In this document: in pieces, positions 1 to 11,639 of the stretch
Layout: every line of letters starts with the position of its first letter
Position numbering within the stretch: the first letter of the stretch is position 1
Assembly (NCBI RefSeq): GCF_900113665.1
Contig: NZ_FOQD01000024.1
Span: 23,006-87,005, forward strand
From: Planctomicrobium piriforme
GTDB lineage: Bacteria > Planctomycetota > Planctomycetia > Planctomycetales > Planctomycetaceae
Reading direction: 5' to 3'
Length of the DNA stretch: 64,000 bases
Position numbers and translations under genes: made by a program
Notes under the pieces: model-generated
Database searches by the model: none
The model's input: only the letters and a program-made list of their open reading frames with translations
Told to the model about the DNA's origin: nothing

Positions 1-93
1 AAGGCGATCGTGGCGATCGCGCGGAGGTTATTGACGGTGATGTACGCGCTGCTCAAGCGGCGGGAGCCGTTCCGGCCCTTCGCGGTCGCCTGA
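1..93 (+). CDS. IS110-family transposase, C-terminal end (partial)
   Basis: The first 93 bases read in frame 1 as 30 residues followed by TGA. The pattern (KAIVAIARRLL, then ALLKRREPF) matches the usual C-terminal tail of IS110/Transposase_20 enzymes, where a basic helix with an A-x-A-R-x-LL core is followed by a short K-R-x-EP stretch just before the stop. The rest of the gene lies outside the window, so only the terminus can be judged. IS110 elements lack long terminal inverted repeats, so no element end can be placed. It lies 660 bases upstream of a 5'-truncated RHS gene, which suggests mobile-element activity reshaped this locus. The family call is from a short tail only. Confidence 0.6.
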   Translation, partial: KAIVAIARRLLTVMYALLKRREPFRPFAVA

Positions 94-134
94 GCAGGTC
101 GAATTGCATGCAGACGTCTGTCGCAGAAATTGTT

Positions 135-521
135 GAGGAATGAGTTGGCAAGCCAACAGGTGAACGTGACGACTTGAACGGCCGAGCCCGGACCCCGCCA
201 TAAGCGCCGGCCTTGCGGCTGGATCCTTGATAGGGTGAATGGGGCGACCGTCTTGCATGTTCGATTCCTGAGACGTGAACCTGGGCGTCACGATCTCGAA
301 TAGATGGTTGAGCATCACGTCACAAGTTGGCCCCCAGCTCCAGATCCGGTGCGGGAGCGTTGTTCGCTCCCTCCACCTCGGGCTCAGAGAATGCCCGGAA
401 GAGTCAGACCGATCGACACGGCCAGGCGATGATGAGCCAGAATCGACCACAGCCGACGGCGAGGGGAATGACCGGACTTCCGGAAAAATCTCTGCACCTG
501 CCGCTTGACAACTCATTCCTC
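135..521. repeat. MITE-like segment bounded by imperfect inverted repeats
   Basis: The 13-mer GAGGAATGAGTTG at 135-147 recurs inverted at 509-521. The similarity extends inward: about 28 bases (135-162) match the complement of 495-521 with one mismatch and a short indelled block. The 387-bp interior has no open frame that looks like protein. The layout resembles a small non-autonomous element, or the decayed ends of a larger one, in the 650-bp gene-free stretch between the IS110 remnant and the RHS gene. No target-site duplication could be identified. Apart from this and the palindromic repeat at 663-709, I see nothing else in 94-743. Confidence 0.4.
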
Positions 522-662
522 ATAGATGGCAGGGTCAGTAGCGGAGCGTATGGCCCTGCTCGCGTGCCATGCAGGTTAAGCCAGGCAAACCATAGACCAG
601 GCCACGCATCGCGCCTGCCAATCACCTACACGCTCCTGGTGCAGTGTCCCGCAACTTCGGGA

Positions 663-709
663 TCCTCTCCCTCGCCCCGGTACTCCGGGGAGAGGGTCGG
701 GGTGAGGGG
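663..709 (-). repeat. Dispersed CCCTCACCCC palindromic repeat, copy 1
   Basis: A G/C-rich palindromic intergenic repeat. Read on the minus strand it starts CCCTCACCCC, continues CCCTCTCCCC and folds on itself through a GTAC-centred stem. The same core appears on the plus strand at 4899-4936. This is the common REP-like repeat found between genes in many GC-rich bacteria. It ends only about 40 bases upstream of the truncated RHS reading frame. Confidence 0.6.
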
Positions 710-752
710 CTTTTCCAGGGATTTTGCTGCGTAGGTGAATTAACCAACAGCG

Positions 753-3017
753 TTGGACACCTTCCTCGATCAGGTCTACCGGCTCACCAGCTTCGATCAA
801 AGCGACCCGGTCGGCGGCACCATTCTGAATCAGGTGACCCGGGTGTATAATGAGTTCCAGCAAGTGATTGGGGAGTACCAGTCCCATAGCGGCGCAGTAG
901 TCCTGGGAACGACTCCCAAGGTGCAGTATGGGTACTCGACGAGCAGTGCGAATACAATCCGGCCTCTGAGTATGACGTATCCCAACGGACGCATTGTGCG
1001 ACTGAACTACGGCAGCACGGGCACGGCGAACAACCTGTTAAGCCGTCCGCTGTCTGTGGTGGACGATGCAGGGAGCGTGATTTTGCAGACCTACAGCTAC
1101 TTGGGGCTAAATACCCCGGTGATCGCTGATAACCCACAGCCGGACGTCAGATGGACGCTGGTGGGGAGCAGTAACGATCCGGATACGGGCGACATCTATA
1201 CTGGGCTGGACCGGTTCGGACGGATCAAGGACTGCCGGTGGCAGGATTATGGGGCCAGTGCCGATGCGGTGCGGCTGAAGTACGGTTATGACCGGGACAG
1301 CAACCGGTTGTGGCGTCAGGACGACGTCGCCCGGGCGGCCAGCCAGCCGTTCGATGAGCTGTACACCTACGACGGCCTGCAGCGGCTGCAGACGATGCAG
1401 CGGGGGACGCTCAACAGCGGTCATACGGCGATCTCCAGCCAAACCTACGGTCAGTGCTGGAACCTGGACAGTACGGAGAACTGGACCGGGATGAAACAGG
1501 CGGTCGGCGGAAGCAGCTGGACGCTGGAACAGGCCCGGACTGCGAATACGGTCAATGAAATCACGGACATCACGAACTCTGTCGGATCAGCCTGGACGGA
1601 ACCGGTGTACGACGGGGTGGGAAACATGACGACGATCCCCCAGCCGAACGATCCGACCAAGAGCTTCACGGGCACATGGGATGCCTGGAACCGCCTGGTC
1701 AAGCTGGTGGACGACAGCACCACCAACACGGTGGAGGAATACCAATATGACGCGGCAGGCCGACGGATCGTCAAGAAGCTGTACACGAGCGGCACGCTGA
1801 GCGAGACGCGGCAGATCTACCTGTCGAGCCAGAATCAGGTTCTGGAAGAAGGGATTGGCTCGTCGACGGAGGCCGTGCTACAGAACGTCTGGAGCCTGAT
1901 GTACATCGATGGCCTGATTCTGCGGGATCGGGACACCGATGGAGATGAAGAGCTGGACGAACGCCGCTACTGCCTGCAAGACGCCAACTGGAACGCAGTC
2001 GCCCTGACGGACGCCAGCGGAGACGTGACGCAGCGGTTCTGCTATCAGCCATATGGCACCGTGCAGTTCTTGGCGGTGAACTACAGCTCCGGCAGCAACA
2101 CGGCCCTGTGGGCCACGCTGTTCACCGGAAGGGAACTGGATCTCGCCACGGGACTGTACTACTTTAGGGCGAGGTATTTAAGCAGTCTTGTGGGTGCTTT
2201 TATGGGTAGAGACCCGGCGGGCTTTGCCGATGGCCCCAATTTCTATAGCGCATATTTTGTCCCGACAACGTCGGATCCAAGCGGCAAACAGTCAAGTTTC
2301 GTCCCAGGCCCATTCGGAGGTCGCCTTCCTCCGTCGTTTGCAAAATGGTTTAACGACAACAAGCAAACAGATGGATGCGTCTATATTGACGTTGAAGACT
2401 TTTTGAAATGGTATAAAGAGGCTGGCGGAGTCATTTCTCATAAACAGGTCTGGGCAATCTGGGAAGGCGGCTGTATCGGGCTTGCCGGCGCAGCAGCAAC
2501 TTGTCCGGCTAACATATACCCTTACAAAAATCCGTCAGGTGGAATACAAGGCCCTTCTTTTCCGACTCCGGAGAGGCTTCCCGGAGTGCGCTGTTTCTTG
2601 CAAAGATCCGAAGCGGAGAGACGCACTTGTCCAGACGGCGAGATCAATACAGTATTTGGGAAAAGTGGCTACTACAGTGGAGGCAAAGGAAATACACCAG
2701 ATATTGGCGACGGAGGCACAGTTTCGCCATCTTCTGTGGTTGGAGTAGAAAGAAACGGTGATTTCTTCTACCAACTGGAAGGTGGCGGACTCTTTTGGTT
2801 CATTAACAACGCCAGATCTGAAGATGATGGACGCAGGGGAAGGCTGCCCAAAATTTGGGAACCATCTCCCGACGGCTTTGTTTACCCTGATCCGAACTGG
2901 ACACCCGGACCAGAAATACCTAGATATAAACAGCAATTGACAATCTGCGAGGATTCCCAATCTTTCTCCAAACATCCAGATACAATTTGGTGTTCAGTGT
3001 GCAAGAAATGCGAATAA
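753..3017 (+). CDS. RHS-repeat protein, 5'-truncated, with cysteine-rich C-terminal tip
   Basis: Encodes 754 residues from a TTG at 753. The frame is closed by TAA at 741, so the usual N-terminal half (signal or anchor and most YD repeats) is missing. Residues 1 to about 450 contain YD/RHS repeat sequence (for example YDAAGRRIVKKL), followed by the RHS core signature (FTGRELDLATGLYYFRARYL ... GRDPAGFADGPN) near residues 455-500. After the core comes a 250-residue region unlike the repeats. It is cysteine-rich, ends CSVCKKCE, and is where polymorphic toxin domains sit in this family; I cannot assign it. RHS proteins form a hollow shell that encapsulates a C-terminal effector. With no export signal this copy is likely a displaced 3' fragment or cassette that moved by recombination. 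A small secreted-looking protein overlaps its 3' end, the position where immunity genes are found. Confidence 0.75.
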   Translation: MDTFLDQVYRLTSFDQSDPVGGTILNQVTRVYNEFQQVIGEYQSHSGAVVLGTTPKVQYGYSTSSANTIRPLSMTYPNGRIVRLNYGSTGTANNLLSRPLSVVDDAGSVILQTYSYLGLNTPVIADNPQPDVRWTLVGSSNDPDTGDIYTGLDRFGRIKDCRWQDYGASADAVRLKYGYDRDSNRLWRQDDVARAASQPFDELYTYDGLQRLQTMQRGTLNSGHTAISSQTYGQCWNLDSTENWTGMKQAVGGSSWTLEQARTANTVNEITDITNSVGSAWTEPVYDGVGNMTTIPQPNDPTKSFTGTWDAWNRLVKLVDDSTTNTVEEYQYDAAGRRIVKKLYTSGTLSETRQIYLSSQNQVLEEGIGSSTEAVLQNVWSLMYIDGLILRDRDTDGDEELDERRYCLQDANWNAVALTDASGDVTQRFCYQPYGTVQFLAVNYSSGSNTALWATLFTGRELDLATGLYYFRARYLSSLVGAFMGRDPAGFADGPNFYSAYFVPTTSDPSGKQSSFVPGPFGGRLPPSFAKWFNDNKQTDGCVYIDVEDFLKWYKEAGGVISHKQVWAIWEGGCIGLAGAAATCPANIYPYKNPSGGIQGPSFPTPERLPGVRCFLQRSEAERRTCPDGEINTVFGKSGYYSGGKGNTPDIGDGGTVSPSSVVGVERNGDFFYQLEGGGLFWFINNARSEDDGRRGRLPKIWEPSPDGFVYPDPNWTPGPEIPRYKQQLTICEDSQSFSKHPDTIWCSVCKKCE

Positions 3018-3589
3018 GTATGTACACAATGATATTGAGAATAAGTGTGGCTTTGTTCTTTTTGGTCTTGTTTCTGGAGCTGTTTGTCGAATTTGCTCAC
3101 GGTGAAAATATAGGCAAGAGGGATGACCTACTTCCTGGAATAAATCTAGGAACCACTGTAGTCGTTGATGGTACATGGGTTTCTCAAGAGATGTGGCCGC
3201 GTCGCTATTCGGAACGCCTGCGAATTGATGCGATTGATGGGAAGGTACTGGATGCTCCAGTGTTCATTCCTGTAGAAAGAATCGTTACGTTTGCAGACGA
3301 TTGTTGGGATGATGCAAAAGTCAACGAAAGTCGGGAACCTGGCAGCTCAAAGTCCGCTCGCGTTTTTTCGCATAAACACCACTTTCGAATTGGGGGGAAA
3401 CTAACTGTAATTGCATATGAGTCGGGCTACTATTCGGGAAAGCCGACGGGGTATAAAGGAGTGTTTTCGGGATTGGATATTCCTGTCCGTGCCGGCGTCG
3501 ACTCACATAATTGTTTCGACGATTTTGGTTTCGTTTGCACTCTTGTTTTAATTGATGTTATTAAGTGGAATAGCGGTGCTTCAGATTGA
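3008..3589 (+). CDS. Small exported or membrane-anchored protein downstream of RHS; candidate immunity partner
   Basis: About 193 residues from ATG 3008. In-frame ATGs at 3020 and 3029 are alternatives and none has a clear Shine-Dalgarno. The N-terminus has one hydrophobic segment (ISVALFFLVLFLELFVEF) fitting a signal peptide or anchor. The remainder is a soluble domain with no family I recognise. The start overlaps the RHS stop codon by 10 bases in another frame, so the two are translationally coupled. Both proteins contain the string SGYYSG, which may be chance. Its position immediately after an RHS C-terminal tip fits an immunity protein by context only. Base composition here is noticeably AT-richer than in the flanking genes, as in many toxin/immunity tips. 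Confidence 0.55.
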   Translation: MRISMYTMILRISVALFFLVLFLELFVEFAHGENIGKRDDLLPGINLGTTVVVDGTWVSQEMWPRRYSERLRIDAIDGKVLDAPVFIPVERIVTFADDCWDDAKVNESREPGSSKSARVFSHKHHFRIGGKLTVIAYESGYYSGKPTGYKGVFSGLDIPVRAGVDSHNCFDDFGFVCTLVLIDVIKWNSGASD

Positions 3590-4007
3590 CGCAAGGCGGG
3601 TCTTTTAAGCATTTCGGTTCATGGTGGCAATCGCCAGCTTGCCGACAGGCACGGTTTGCCAATCGGGTCCATTGCTGATGCGTTGCGTTTTAGTGTTACC
3701 GCACTGATTCAGGAGGGCTGTCGACGTGAGTTGCGAATTCCGCCTTAAGAACTCCTGCAATGAGTTGAGTCAAAAAAGTGGTGAAGTCGAATGATTCAAT
3801 ACGGCGGAAGAATTCGACTTTTATTCCAGGGTTAATGTATTGTCGACGACCATTGATATCGGTTTCTGATGATTTGGATGGACTTGAAGCCGTCAGTTAG
3901 CGGCATCGGCAAAGCCCTCATCGTCAATGCGTGGTTTTGTGCAGTAGACGCTCTGTCTGGTTCGGCCGTCGTTAGCAGTGTAATCAGGTTAATTCAGGGT
4001 GGAACGC
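3590..4007. other. Intergenic stretch with one weak hairpin
   Basis: A 418-bp gene-free region. The only structure I see is a 9-bp stem at 3784-3792/3812-3820 (AAGTCGAAT pairing with ATTCGACTT) with a 19-base loop and followed by TTATT. It could be a weak terminator for the upstream RHS pair. No convincing coding sequence. Confidence 0.3.
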
Positions 4008-4784
4008 ATGCCGTTCGTCAGTTGCGTGATGCCGACCTATGGTCGGGCGGATTACGTGGCCGAGTCGGTGCGGATGTTTCTCGATCAAGACTATCCCTCC
4101 AAAGAACTCCTGATCCTCAATGACTGCCCTGGGCAGACCTTTCGTGGCGAACTTCCCGGCGTTCGGATCATCAATGCCGATCAGCGGTGGAGCACGTTGG
4201 GGGACAAACGGAACGCCATCATTCAGCAGGCCCGGGGAGAGTTGATCGCGGTCTGGGATGATGATGACGTCTATCTCCCCTGGCGGCTGTCCCAGGCAGT
4301 AAACCGCCTCCGCGAGCTGAACGCGGCGATTTACTGCCCTGCGGAATACTGGGCTTACTGGGGTGCCGCCGATCTCCACGACAACCAGGCCCGACTGGAT
4401 TGGATCTATCACCCGTTGGTCGTGTTTCAGAAATCCCTCTGGCAGGCCGTGGGCGGATATCCGCCGCTTTCGAACGCCGAAGACACCGCGCTCATGCGGA
4501 AGTTTCTGGACCATCTGTCGATCGCATGGCCGCAGGATCCGATCCGCCGCTACGACCGCCCGATGATCATGCGCGGGAAGTCCAAGTATCACCACACAAG
4601 CATTGGCGGCGGTGAACATCCGCCCGACACTCGGACCGGCGAGATTCGGCTGGTGCCCTGCGACATTCAGGATCCGATTCTCCGGGACTGCCGCGACCGA
4701 TTGCTGAAGGAACACCGCATGACCACACAACTGCGTGGGACGCCACCCCCCGACCACTTGCAGCGCGATCGCCACTCTGCCTGA
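4008..4784 (+). CDS. Family 2 glycosyltransferase (GT-A fold)
   Basis: 258 residues from ATG 4008; a GTG three codons upstream at 3999 is less likely because the fold begins right at MPFVSCVMPTYGRADYV. The protein opens with the GT2 beta-strand/loop (VMPTYGRADYVAESVRMFLDQ), keeps the nucleotide-sugar binding region (GDKRNAIIQQARGELIAVWDDDD) and has a DDDD cluster at residues 84-87 supplying the metal-binding DxD. A later ED pair (SNAEDTALMRKFL) is the likely catalytic-base region. There is no membrane segment, so it is cytoplasmic. The acceptor sugar cannot be inferred. It stands alone between the RHS patch and alaS, so it is not part of a visible polysaccharide locus. Confidence 0.85.
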   Translation: MPFVSCVMPTYGRADYVAESVRMFLDQDYPSKELLILNDCPGQTFRGELPGVRIINADQRWSTLGDKRNAIIQQARGELIAVWDDDDVYLPWRLSQAVNRLRELNAAIYCPAEYWAYWGAADLHDNQARLDWIYHPLVVFQKSLWQAVGGYPPLSNAEDTALMRKFLDHLSIAWPQDPIRRYDRPMIMRGKSKYHHTSIGGGEHPPDTRTGEIRLVPCDIQDPILRDCRDRLLKEHRMTTQLRGTPPPDHLQRDRHSA

Positions 4785-4898
4785 TTCCGACCGAGAAACA
4801 TTGACGTTTTCCCCCCCGCCCCGTCACACTCCCCGTTTCCCGCTCGAACTCCCTCGGGCGAGCGGGGTCTGTCTTGGAATTTGAGCCGGTCAGAAAAA

Positions 4899-4936
4899 CC
4901 CTCACCCCAGCCCTCTCCCTGCGAGGGAGAGGGAGT
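4899..4936 (+). repeat. Dispersed CCCTCACCCC palindromic repeat, copy 2
   Basis: Plus-strand copy of the same family as 663-709: CCCTCACCCC is followed by a perfect 10-bp hairpin (4911-4920 with 4924-4933, loop GCG). It lies 55 bases upstream of alaS. Confidence 0.65.
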
Positions 4937-4990
4937 AAATGATCGACTCGAACTTCAGCCGCTCCAGTTTCGAATCACGCAAGTCATTCC

Positions 4991-7618
<2,628 letters not shown>

Positions 7619-7843
7619 TCTGGCATTCCGCCAAAATTCGCGTCGCTCGACGCTTGAGAGTGCTGCGACCGGGTGGGAGAATTTTTCCTATCGCCCGATG
7701 TTTGTTCACCTTAAGAAAGAGCCATGCGGAATTGACGCCGGTAGGTCGTCCGGTAGAATCGACGTTTCGTCGGATCGTCGTCAGAATTTCCAGAGCCACG
7801 AACCGTTCCCACCCGCCGCAAGACGCTCAACAGGAGAGGACGA

Positions 7844-8200
7844 GTGCAGGTTGAAATCACGTGCCGTCACGGTTCGATCAAGCCGGAATTCCAGGAATAC
7901 ATCACCCGCAAGACGCAGAAACTTCTGACCTACTTCGAACGGGTGACCGCCATTCGGGTGACGCTCGATTACGAAGGCGATCGGGTCAAAGTGGAAATTC
8001 TGGTCGATGCTGAACACAAGCACGACTTCGTGACGTCCCATGTGACGGACGCCGTCGAAGTCGGCCCCTGTTTCGATCAGGCGCTGTTCAAAATGGAACA
8101 GCAGATCCGCAAATACAAGGAAAAAGTCCAGGACCATCGTCGCGACAAGCCGCTCAACGACCTGGTGAAAGATGGCCTGGAAACGGCCGAAAACGAATAA
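7844..8200 (+). CDS. hpf: Ribosome hibernation promoting factor, short HPF/RaiA type
   Basis: 118 residues from GTG 7844, preceded by a strong CAGGAGAGGA Shine-Dalgarno at 7831-7840 that fixes the start. The sequence follows the sigma-54 modulation/S30EA fold: MQVEITCRHGSIKPEFQEYI, a helix (KTQKLLTYFERV), two long strands (VTLDYEGDRVKVEILVDAEH) and an acidic helix ending the domain. It binds the 30S decoding region to make ribosomes dormant in stationary phase. It lacks the C-terminal dimerisation domain of long HPF. It lies directly before ptsN, the same neighbour order seen in many proteobacterial rpoN loci, although rpoN itself is not here. Confidence 0.92.
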   Translation: MQVEITCRHGSIKPEFQEYITRKTQKLLTYFERVTAIRVTLDYEGDRVKVEILVDAEHKHDFVTSHVTDAVEVGPCFDQALFKMEQQIRKYKEKVQDHRRDKPLNDLVKDGLETAENE

Positions 8201-8491
8201 CAACGGGCGATATCAAACGGCAAGTGGGCCCTGCAGAGCCGGTGATGTTTTGATCCGTCAATTCCCCGCCCGAGACTTGCCGTTGTCGATCGCGGGGGTT
8301 CACTTCAGTTCAGCCTCGTCCTGGCTGGTTCAATAGTCATCGGGCAACCCGATAAGCGTGTTGCTTGAAACCAGTCACGACGGCGGCGGTTCGAACCGGT
8401 AATTGGCAAGAAATAACTTCAGTGCAAAGCTCAACACAGGCAAGGTCGCTCCTGGTCTGTGCCGTTAGTTGAATGGAAAAGGATGTATCGA

Positions 8492-8962
8492 ATGCGACTC
8501 ACTGAGTTCGTGGTTCCGGAAGCGATTTTGCCTCTGCTGCAGGCCGATTCGAAGCAGTCTGCCATCCGGCAGATGGTGGCCAGCCTGAAGAACGCCGGCA
8601 AGATCCGTCCGGCCGACGAAGAAGCCATTGTGTCGGCAATCCTGAAGCGCGAAGAACTCGGTTCGACCGGGATCGGCCGCGGCGTCGCTGTGCCCCACAC
8701 CAAGCATCCTTCGGCCGAAACAATCATTTCGACCGTGGCGCTGTGTCACGAGGGGCTTGATTTTGAAAGTCTCGATGGCGAAGACGTTTATATTCTGTTC
8801 TTGTTGATCTCTCCTCCCGACCGTCCGGGGGACCACCTGCGGGGTCTGGAAACGATTACGCGGCATTTGAAGAACGACGACTTCTGCAGCTTCATCAAAC
8901 AGGCGACCACAACTCAGGCGGTTGTCGACCTGCTGCAGGAAGCCGATGAAAGCCAGTCGTAG
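8492..8962 (+). CDS. ptsN: PTS IIA-Ntr regulatory protein (fructose/mannitol-type EIIA)
   Basis: 156 residues from ATG 8492. AAAGGA eight bases upstream supports this over the in-frame GTG at 8459 and ATG at 8483. The PTS_EIIA type-2 fold is complete; the phosphorylated histidine is H69 in GVAVPHTK, and the downstream LLISPPDRPGDHLRGLETI segment is typical. It receives phosphate from HPr/Enzyme I and acts as a regulator rather than a transporter part. It lies just upstream of HPr and Enzyme I genes on the same strand (gap 78 bases), so the three form a self-contained phosphorelay. No EIIB or EIIC gene is present in the window. Confidence 0.92.
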   Translation: MRLTEFVVPEAILPLLQADSKQSAIRQMVASLKNAGKIRPADEEAIVSAILKREELGSTGIGRGVAVPHTKHPSAETIISTVALCHEGLDFESLDGEDVYILFLLISPPDRPGDHLRGLETITRHLKNDDFCSFIKQATTTQAVVDLLQEADESQS

Positions 8963-9040
8963 GGAACGACCGGCCAGAAATTTCCCTGTCGCTCCAACCT
9001 GGCGCGGGATTCGCTAGGCCGGTGGCCTGAAGAGAGTTCG

Positions 9041-9343
9041 ATGTCTCCCATCGCACACATGAGTGGAACCGCGTTGATCAGCCGCCCCGTCAAGCTCAAC
9101 CTCGCACAAGGCCTGCATATCCGGGCCTGTTCGCGAGTTGTTGCGCTCGTAGGCGGATTTGATGGACAAATGCGCATCCGCTACGGGAATCGCTCGGCCG
9201 ACGCCAGTTCGATGTTTGACCTGATGCAACTGGCCGCGCTCCCGGGCGCGGACCTGGTGCTCGAGGGCCAGGGAGACGGTGCCGAAGCGGTCCTCGACGC
9301 GCTCGAACGCTTCTTTTCGCAAACGAGCGAATCGGCCGAGTAA
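9041..9343 (+). CDS. HPr-family phosphocarrier protein
   Basis: 100 residues from ATG 9041; ATG 9059 (MSGTALISR) is an alternative that would give the usual length. The active histidine is H26 in QGLHIRAC. In canonical HPr this reads GLHARPA, so the Ala and Pro after His are replaced by Ile and Ala while the catalytic His and Arg remain. A serine (S57) aligns with the regulatory Ser46 of Firmicutes HPr. The rest (LMQLAALPGADLVLEGQG, then ALERFF) matches the HPr fold. It shuttles phosphate between Enzyme I and EIIA-Ntr. Gap to Enzyme I start is about 200 bases. Confidence 0.88.
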   Translation: MSPIAHMSGTALISRPVKLNLAQGLHIRACSRVVALVGGFDGQMRIRYGNRSADASSMFDLMQLAALPGADLVLEGQGDGAEAVLDALERFFSQTSESAE

Positions 9344-9546
9344 AAACCGCCGTAAGCTCAGCGCAAATCAAGCCGGAACGGGGCATTCAGGGGCCGCCGC
9401 TGACCTGCTTGACCGGATTTCCCTGCACTGCCTTGGCACTTGGCCTTGCAGCCGGGCAGCCGCCGATTCAACCTGCGGCGATTTCCCGGATTGAATCGAC
9501 GCGTCCTTCGGCGCACAATGGGGCCAGAGGACCAGCAGGGATTTCA

Positions 9547-11295
9547 ATGCACGTCAAAAATGGAATCGCCGTTTCGCCGGGGATCGCAATCGGCCCTGCG
9601 TTCGTCCTCGGCGTCGAAGATTTCCGCGTTCCCCAGAACTACGTCAGCGTCGCCGCGGCAGATTCCGAAATCACTCGCCTGCGGTGCGCTCTCGACAATG
9701 TCGCGGCGGAAATTTCAGCAAACGAAGCCCTTGCTGCCCAACATCTAGGCAAGGAATACGCGGCGATCTTCGGCGCCCACCTGCAATTTGTCCGCGATCC
9801 CAAACTCGTCGCCGAGATGGAACAGCGGATTCGCACTCTGCACCATTCCCCCGAATTTGCCGCTACACAGGTGCTCCGCCGCTTCGCACGCGAATTGCAG
9901 CACCTGGGAAATCAGTATCTGGCCGAACGGGCGACCGACATTTTCGATCTGGAACGCAGTCTGCTCCGGCATTTGCTGGGAGAACAGCGAGAAGAACTTT
10001 CCCATCTGACCACATCTGTCATCGTGCTGGCCCATAACCTCACCCCCAGCGAAACCGCGAACCTGAACCGCAAGTTCGTGCGCGGCTTCGTGACGGAAGT
10101 TGGCGGCAGTACGAGCCATACAGCCATTCTCGCGGGTGCGCTCGAAATTCCGGCCATTGTCGGTGTCGGCAGTTTTCTGACCGATATTGCCGGCGGCGAT
10201 CTGATCATCGTCGACGGCGATCAGGGCAAAATCATCATCAATCCGGACGATCAAACCATCGCCCTGTATCAGGCGGCCCAGGCACGCAGCAGAACCAACA
10301 CTGCCAGCCTGCAGGCCCGGACCGACGTGCCCGCGGAAACCCGCGACGGCACCCGGATCGCCGTCTACGGCAACATCGAATTCCCGGACGAAGCCGAACA
10401 CTGCCGCACCCGCGGAGCCGACGGCATCGGGCTATACCGCACCGAGTTTCTCTACCTGGGGGCGACTCGGGAACGGAGCGAAGAAGACCACTTCGAGGCC
10501 TACTCGAAAGTCATTCGCAACTTCCCCAATCAGCCGGTCGTGATCCGGACTCTGGATCTGGGAGCCGACAAAGTCCCCGGCGCCCTGCAGGAAGTCTTTC
10601 GCGACATCACCAATCCCGAATTGGGTCTGCGCAGCATTCGGGTCAGCCTCGAATACCTGGGGCTGTTCCGGACGCAGCTCCGGGCCATTCTTCGAGCAGC
10701 CACCGAAGGGGACGTGCGGATCATGTTTCCGCTCATTTCCTCCCTGGCCGAGCTGCGACAGGCGAAAATGGTACTGGCCGACGTGCTGGAAGACCTGGAA
10801 GAACAAGGGATCCCGTTTCGCCGCGACGTCCCTGTCGGCATGATGGTCGAAGTACCGTCGGTGGCGCTGCTGGCCGAGGAGTTCGCCCGGGAAGTCGACT
10901 TCTTCTCCGTCGGCACAAACGATTTGATTCAGTATGTGCTGGCCGCTGACCGCTCTGACCCGTCGGTGGCGAAGTACTACAATGCGGCCGACCCCGCGAT
11001 CCTGCTGCTGCTGCGCCGCATCTTTGCCGCTGGAGCAAAAGTCGGCATCCCCGTCAGCGTGTGCGGTCAGATGGCTTCTGACCCCAAGTTCGTGCCCCTG
11101 CTGATCGGCATGGGTCTGCGTCAATTGAGCGTCACTCCCCAGTCGATTCCGACGATCAAGGAGATGATCCGCAATATGACCCTGGCCGAAGCCGAGGATA
11201 TCGCCAACCGGGCTTCGAGCATGGAGCTGGCGCGGGACGTCGAGTTCTTCCTGCGGGGGGAATTGAGGCGATTTCTGCCGGACGGCCAGGCCTGA
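9547..11295 (+). CDS. ptsI: PTS Enzyme I (phosphoenolpyruvate-protein phosphotransferase)
   Basis: 582 residues from ATG 9547, which has AGCAGGGA upstream; the frame stays open to 9409 but the conserved N-terminus is MHVKNGIAVSPGIAIGPAF. The phosphohistidine domain has H191 in GGSTSHTAILAGALEIPA. The C-terminal PEP-binding barrel includes LYRTEFLYL, TLDLGADK, MVEVPS and TNDLIQYVLAADRSD, and the usual catalytic cysteine region is VSVCGQMASDP. It takes phosphate from PEP and passes it to HPr. Length and motifs are normal. It completes the ptsN-HPr-ptsI set, most likely a signalling relay in this organism because no sugar permease is adjacent. Confidence 0.95.
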   Translation: MHVKNGIAVSPGIAIGPAFVLGVEDFRVPQNYVSVAAADSEITRLRCALDNVAAEISANEALAAQHLGKEYAAIFGAHLQFVRDPKLVAEMEQRIRTLHHSPEFAATQVLRRFARELQHLGNQYLAERATDIFDLERSLLRHLLGEQREELSHLTTSVIVLAHNLTPSETANLNRKFVRGFVTEVGGSTSHTAILAGALEIPAIVGVGSFLTDIAGGDLIIVDGDQGKIIINPDDQTIALYQAAQARSRTNTASLQARTDVPAETRDGTRIAVYGNIEFPDEAEHCRTRGADGIGLYRTEFLYLGATRERSEEDHFEAYSKVIRNFPNQPVVIRTLDLGADKVPGALQEVFRDITNPELGLRSIRVSLEYLGLFRTQLRAILRAATEGDVRIMFPLISSLAELRQAKMVLADVLEDLEEQGIPFRRDVPVGMMVEVPSVALLAEEFAREVDFFSVGTNDLIQYVLAADRSDPSVAKYYNAADPAILLLLRRIFAAGAKVGIPVSVCGQMASDPKFVPLLIGMGLRQLSVTPQSIPTIKEMIRNMTLAEAEDIANRASSMELARDVEFFLRGELRRFLPDGQA

Positions 11296-11639
11296 CACCG
11301 ACGAGATCGGCAGTTTTCGCTTTCCTTACGCTGCAAATGCCGTGGAATCCCCGAGCGGTCGCGTCGCTGCTTGACCCCGCTGACGATCCGCCATAGAAGC
11401 CGCCCATTCGATATTTCGGCGAGATCAGTTTGGTCTCTGGTCTGTCCGTGCAGCACGCGTCTCAATAGAAGCACGATTGAATCCCGCGTGGCAGTACGGC
11501 GCAGGCCAAAAGCAACATGCTCTCGAGCATGTTTACTTTTTGTATTCAGTATTCCGCAGGCGATAATAGCGGTTTTCATCCAGTGAAAGCCGTCCATTCG
11601 CCTGCACTCGGTAGAGCAAACTGCTCTAAGGATTCGTCC
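11296..11639. other. Intergenic region upstream of barrel protein
   Basis: A 344-bp gap between ptsI and the barrel protein. I see no RNA gene or strong hairpin. The only clear signal is CTAAGGATTCGTCC directly before ATG 11640, a ribosome binding site. Confidence 0.3.

Noticed and set aside
3869..4123. 84-codon frame before the glycosyltransferase
   Set aside because: Overlaps the glycosyltransferase start in another frame with no supporting signal.
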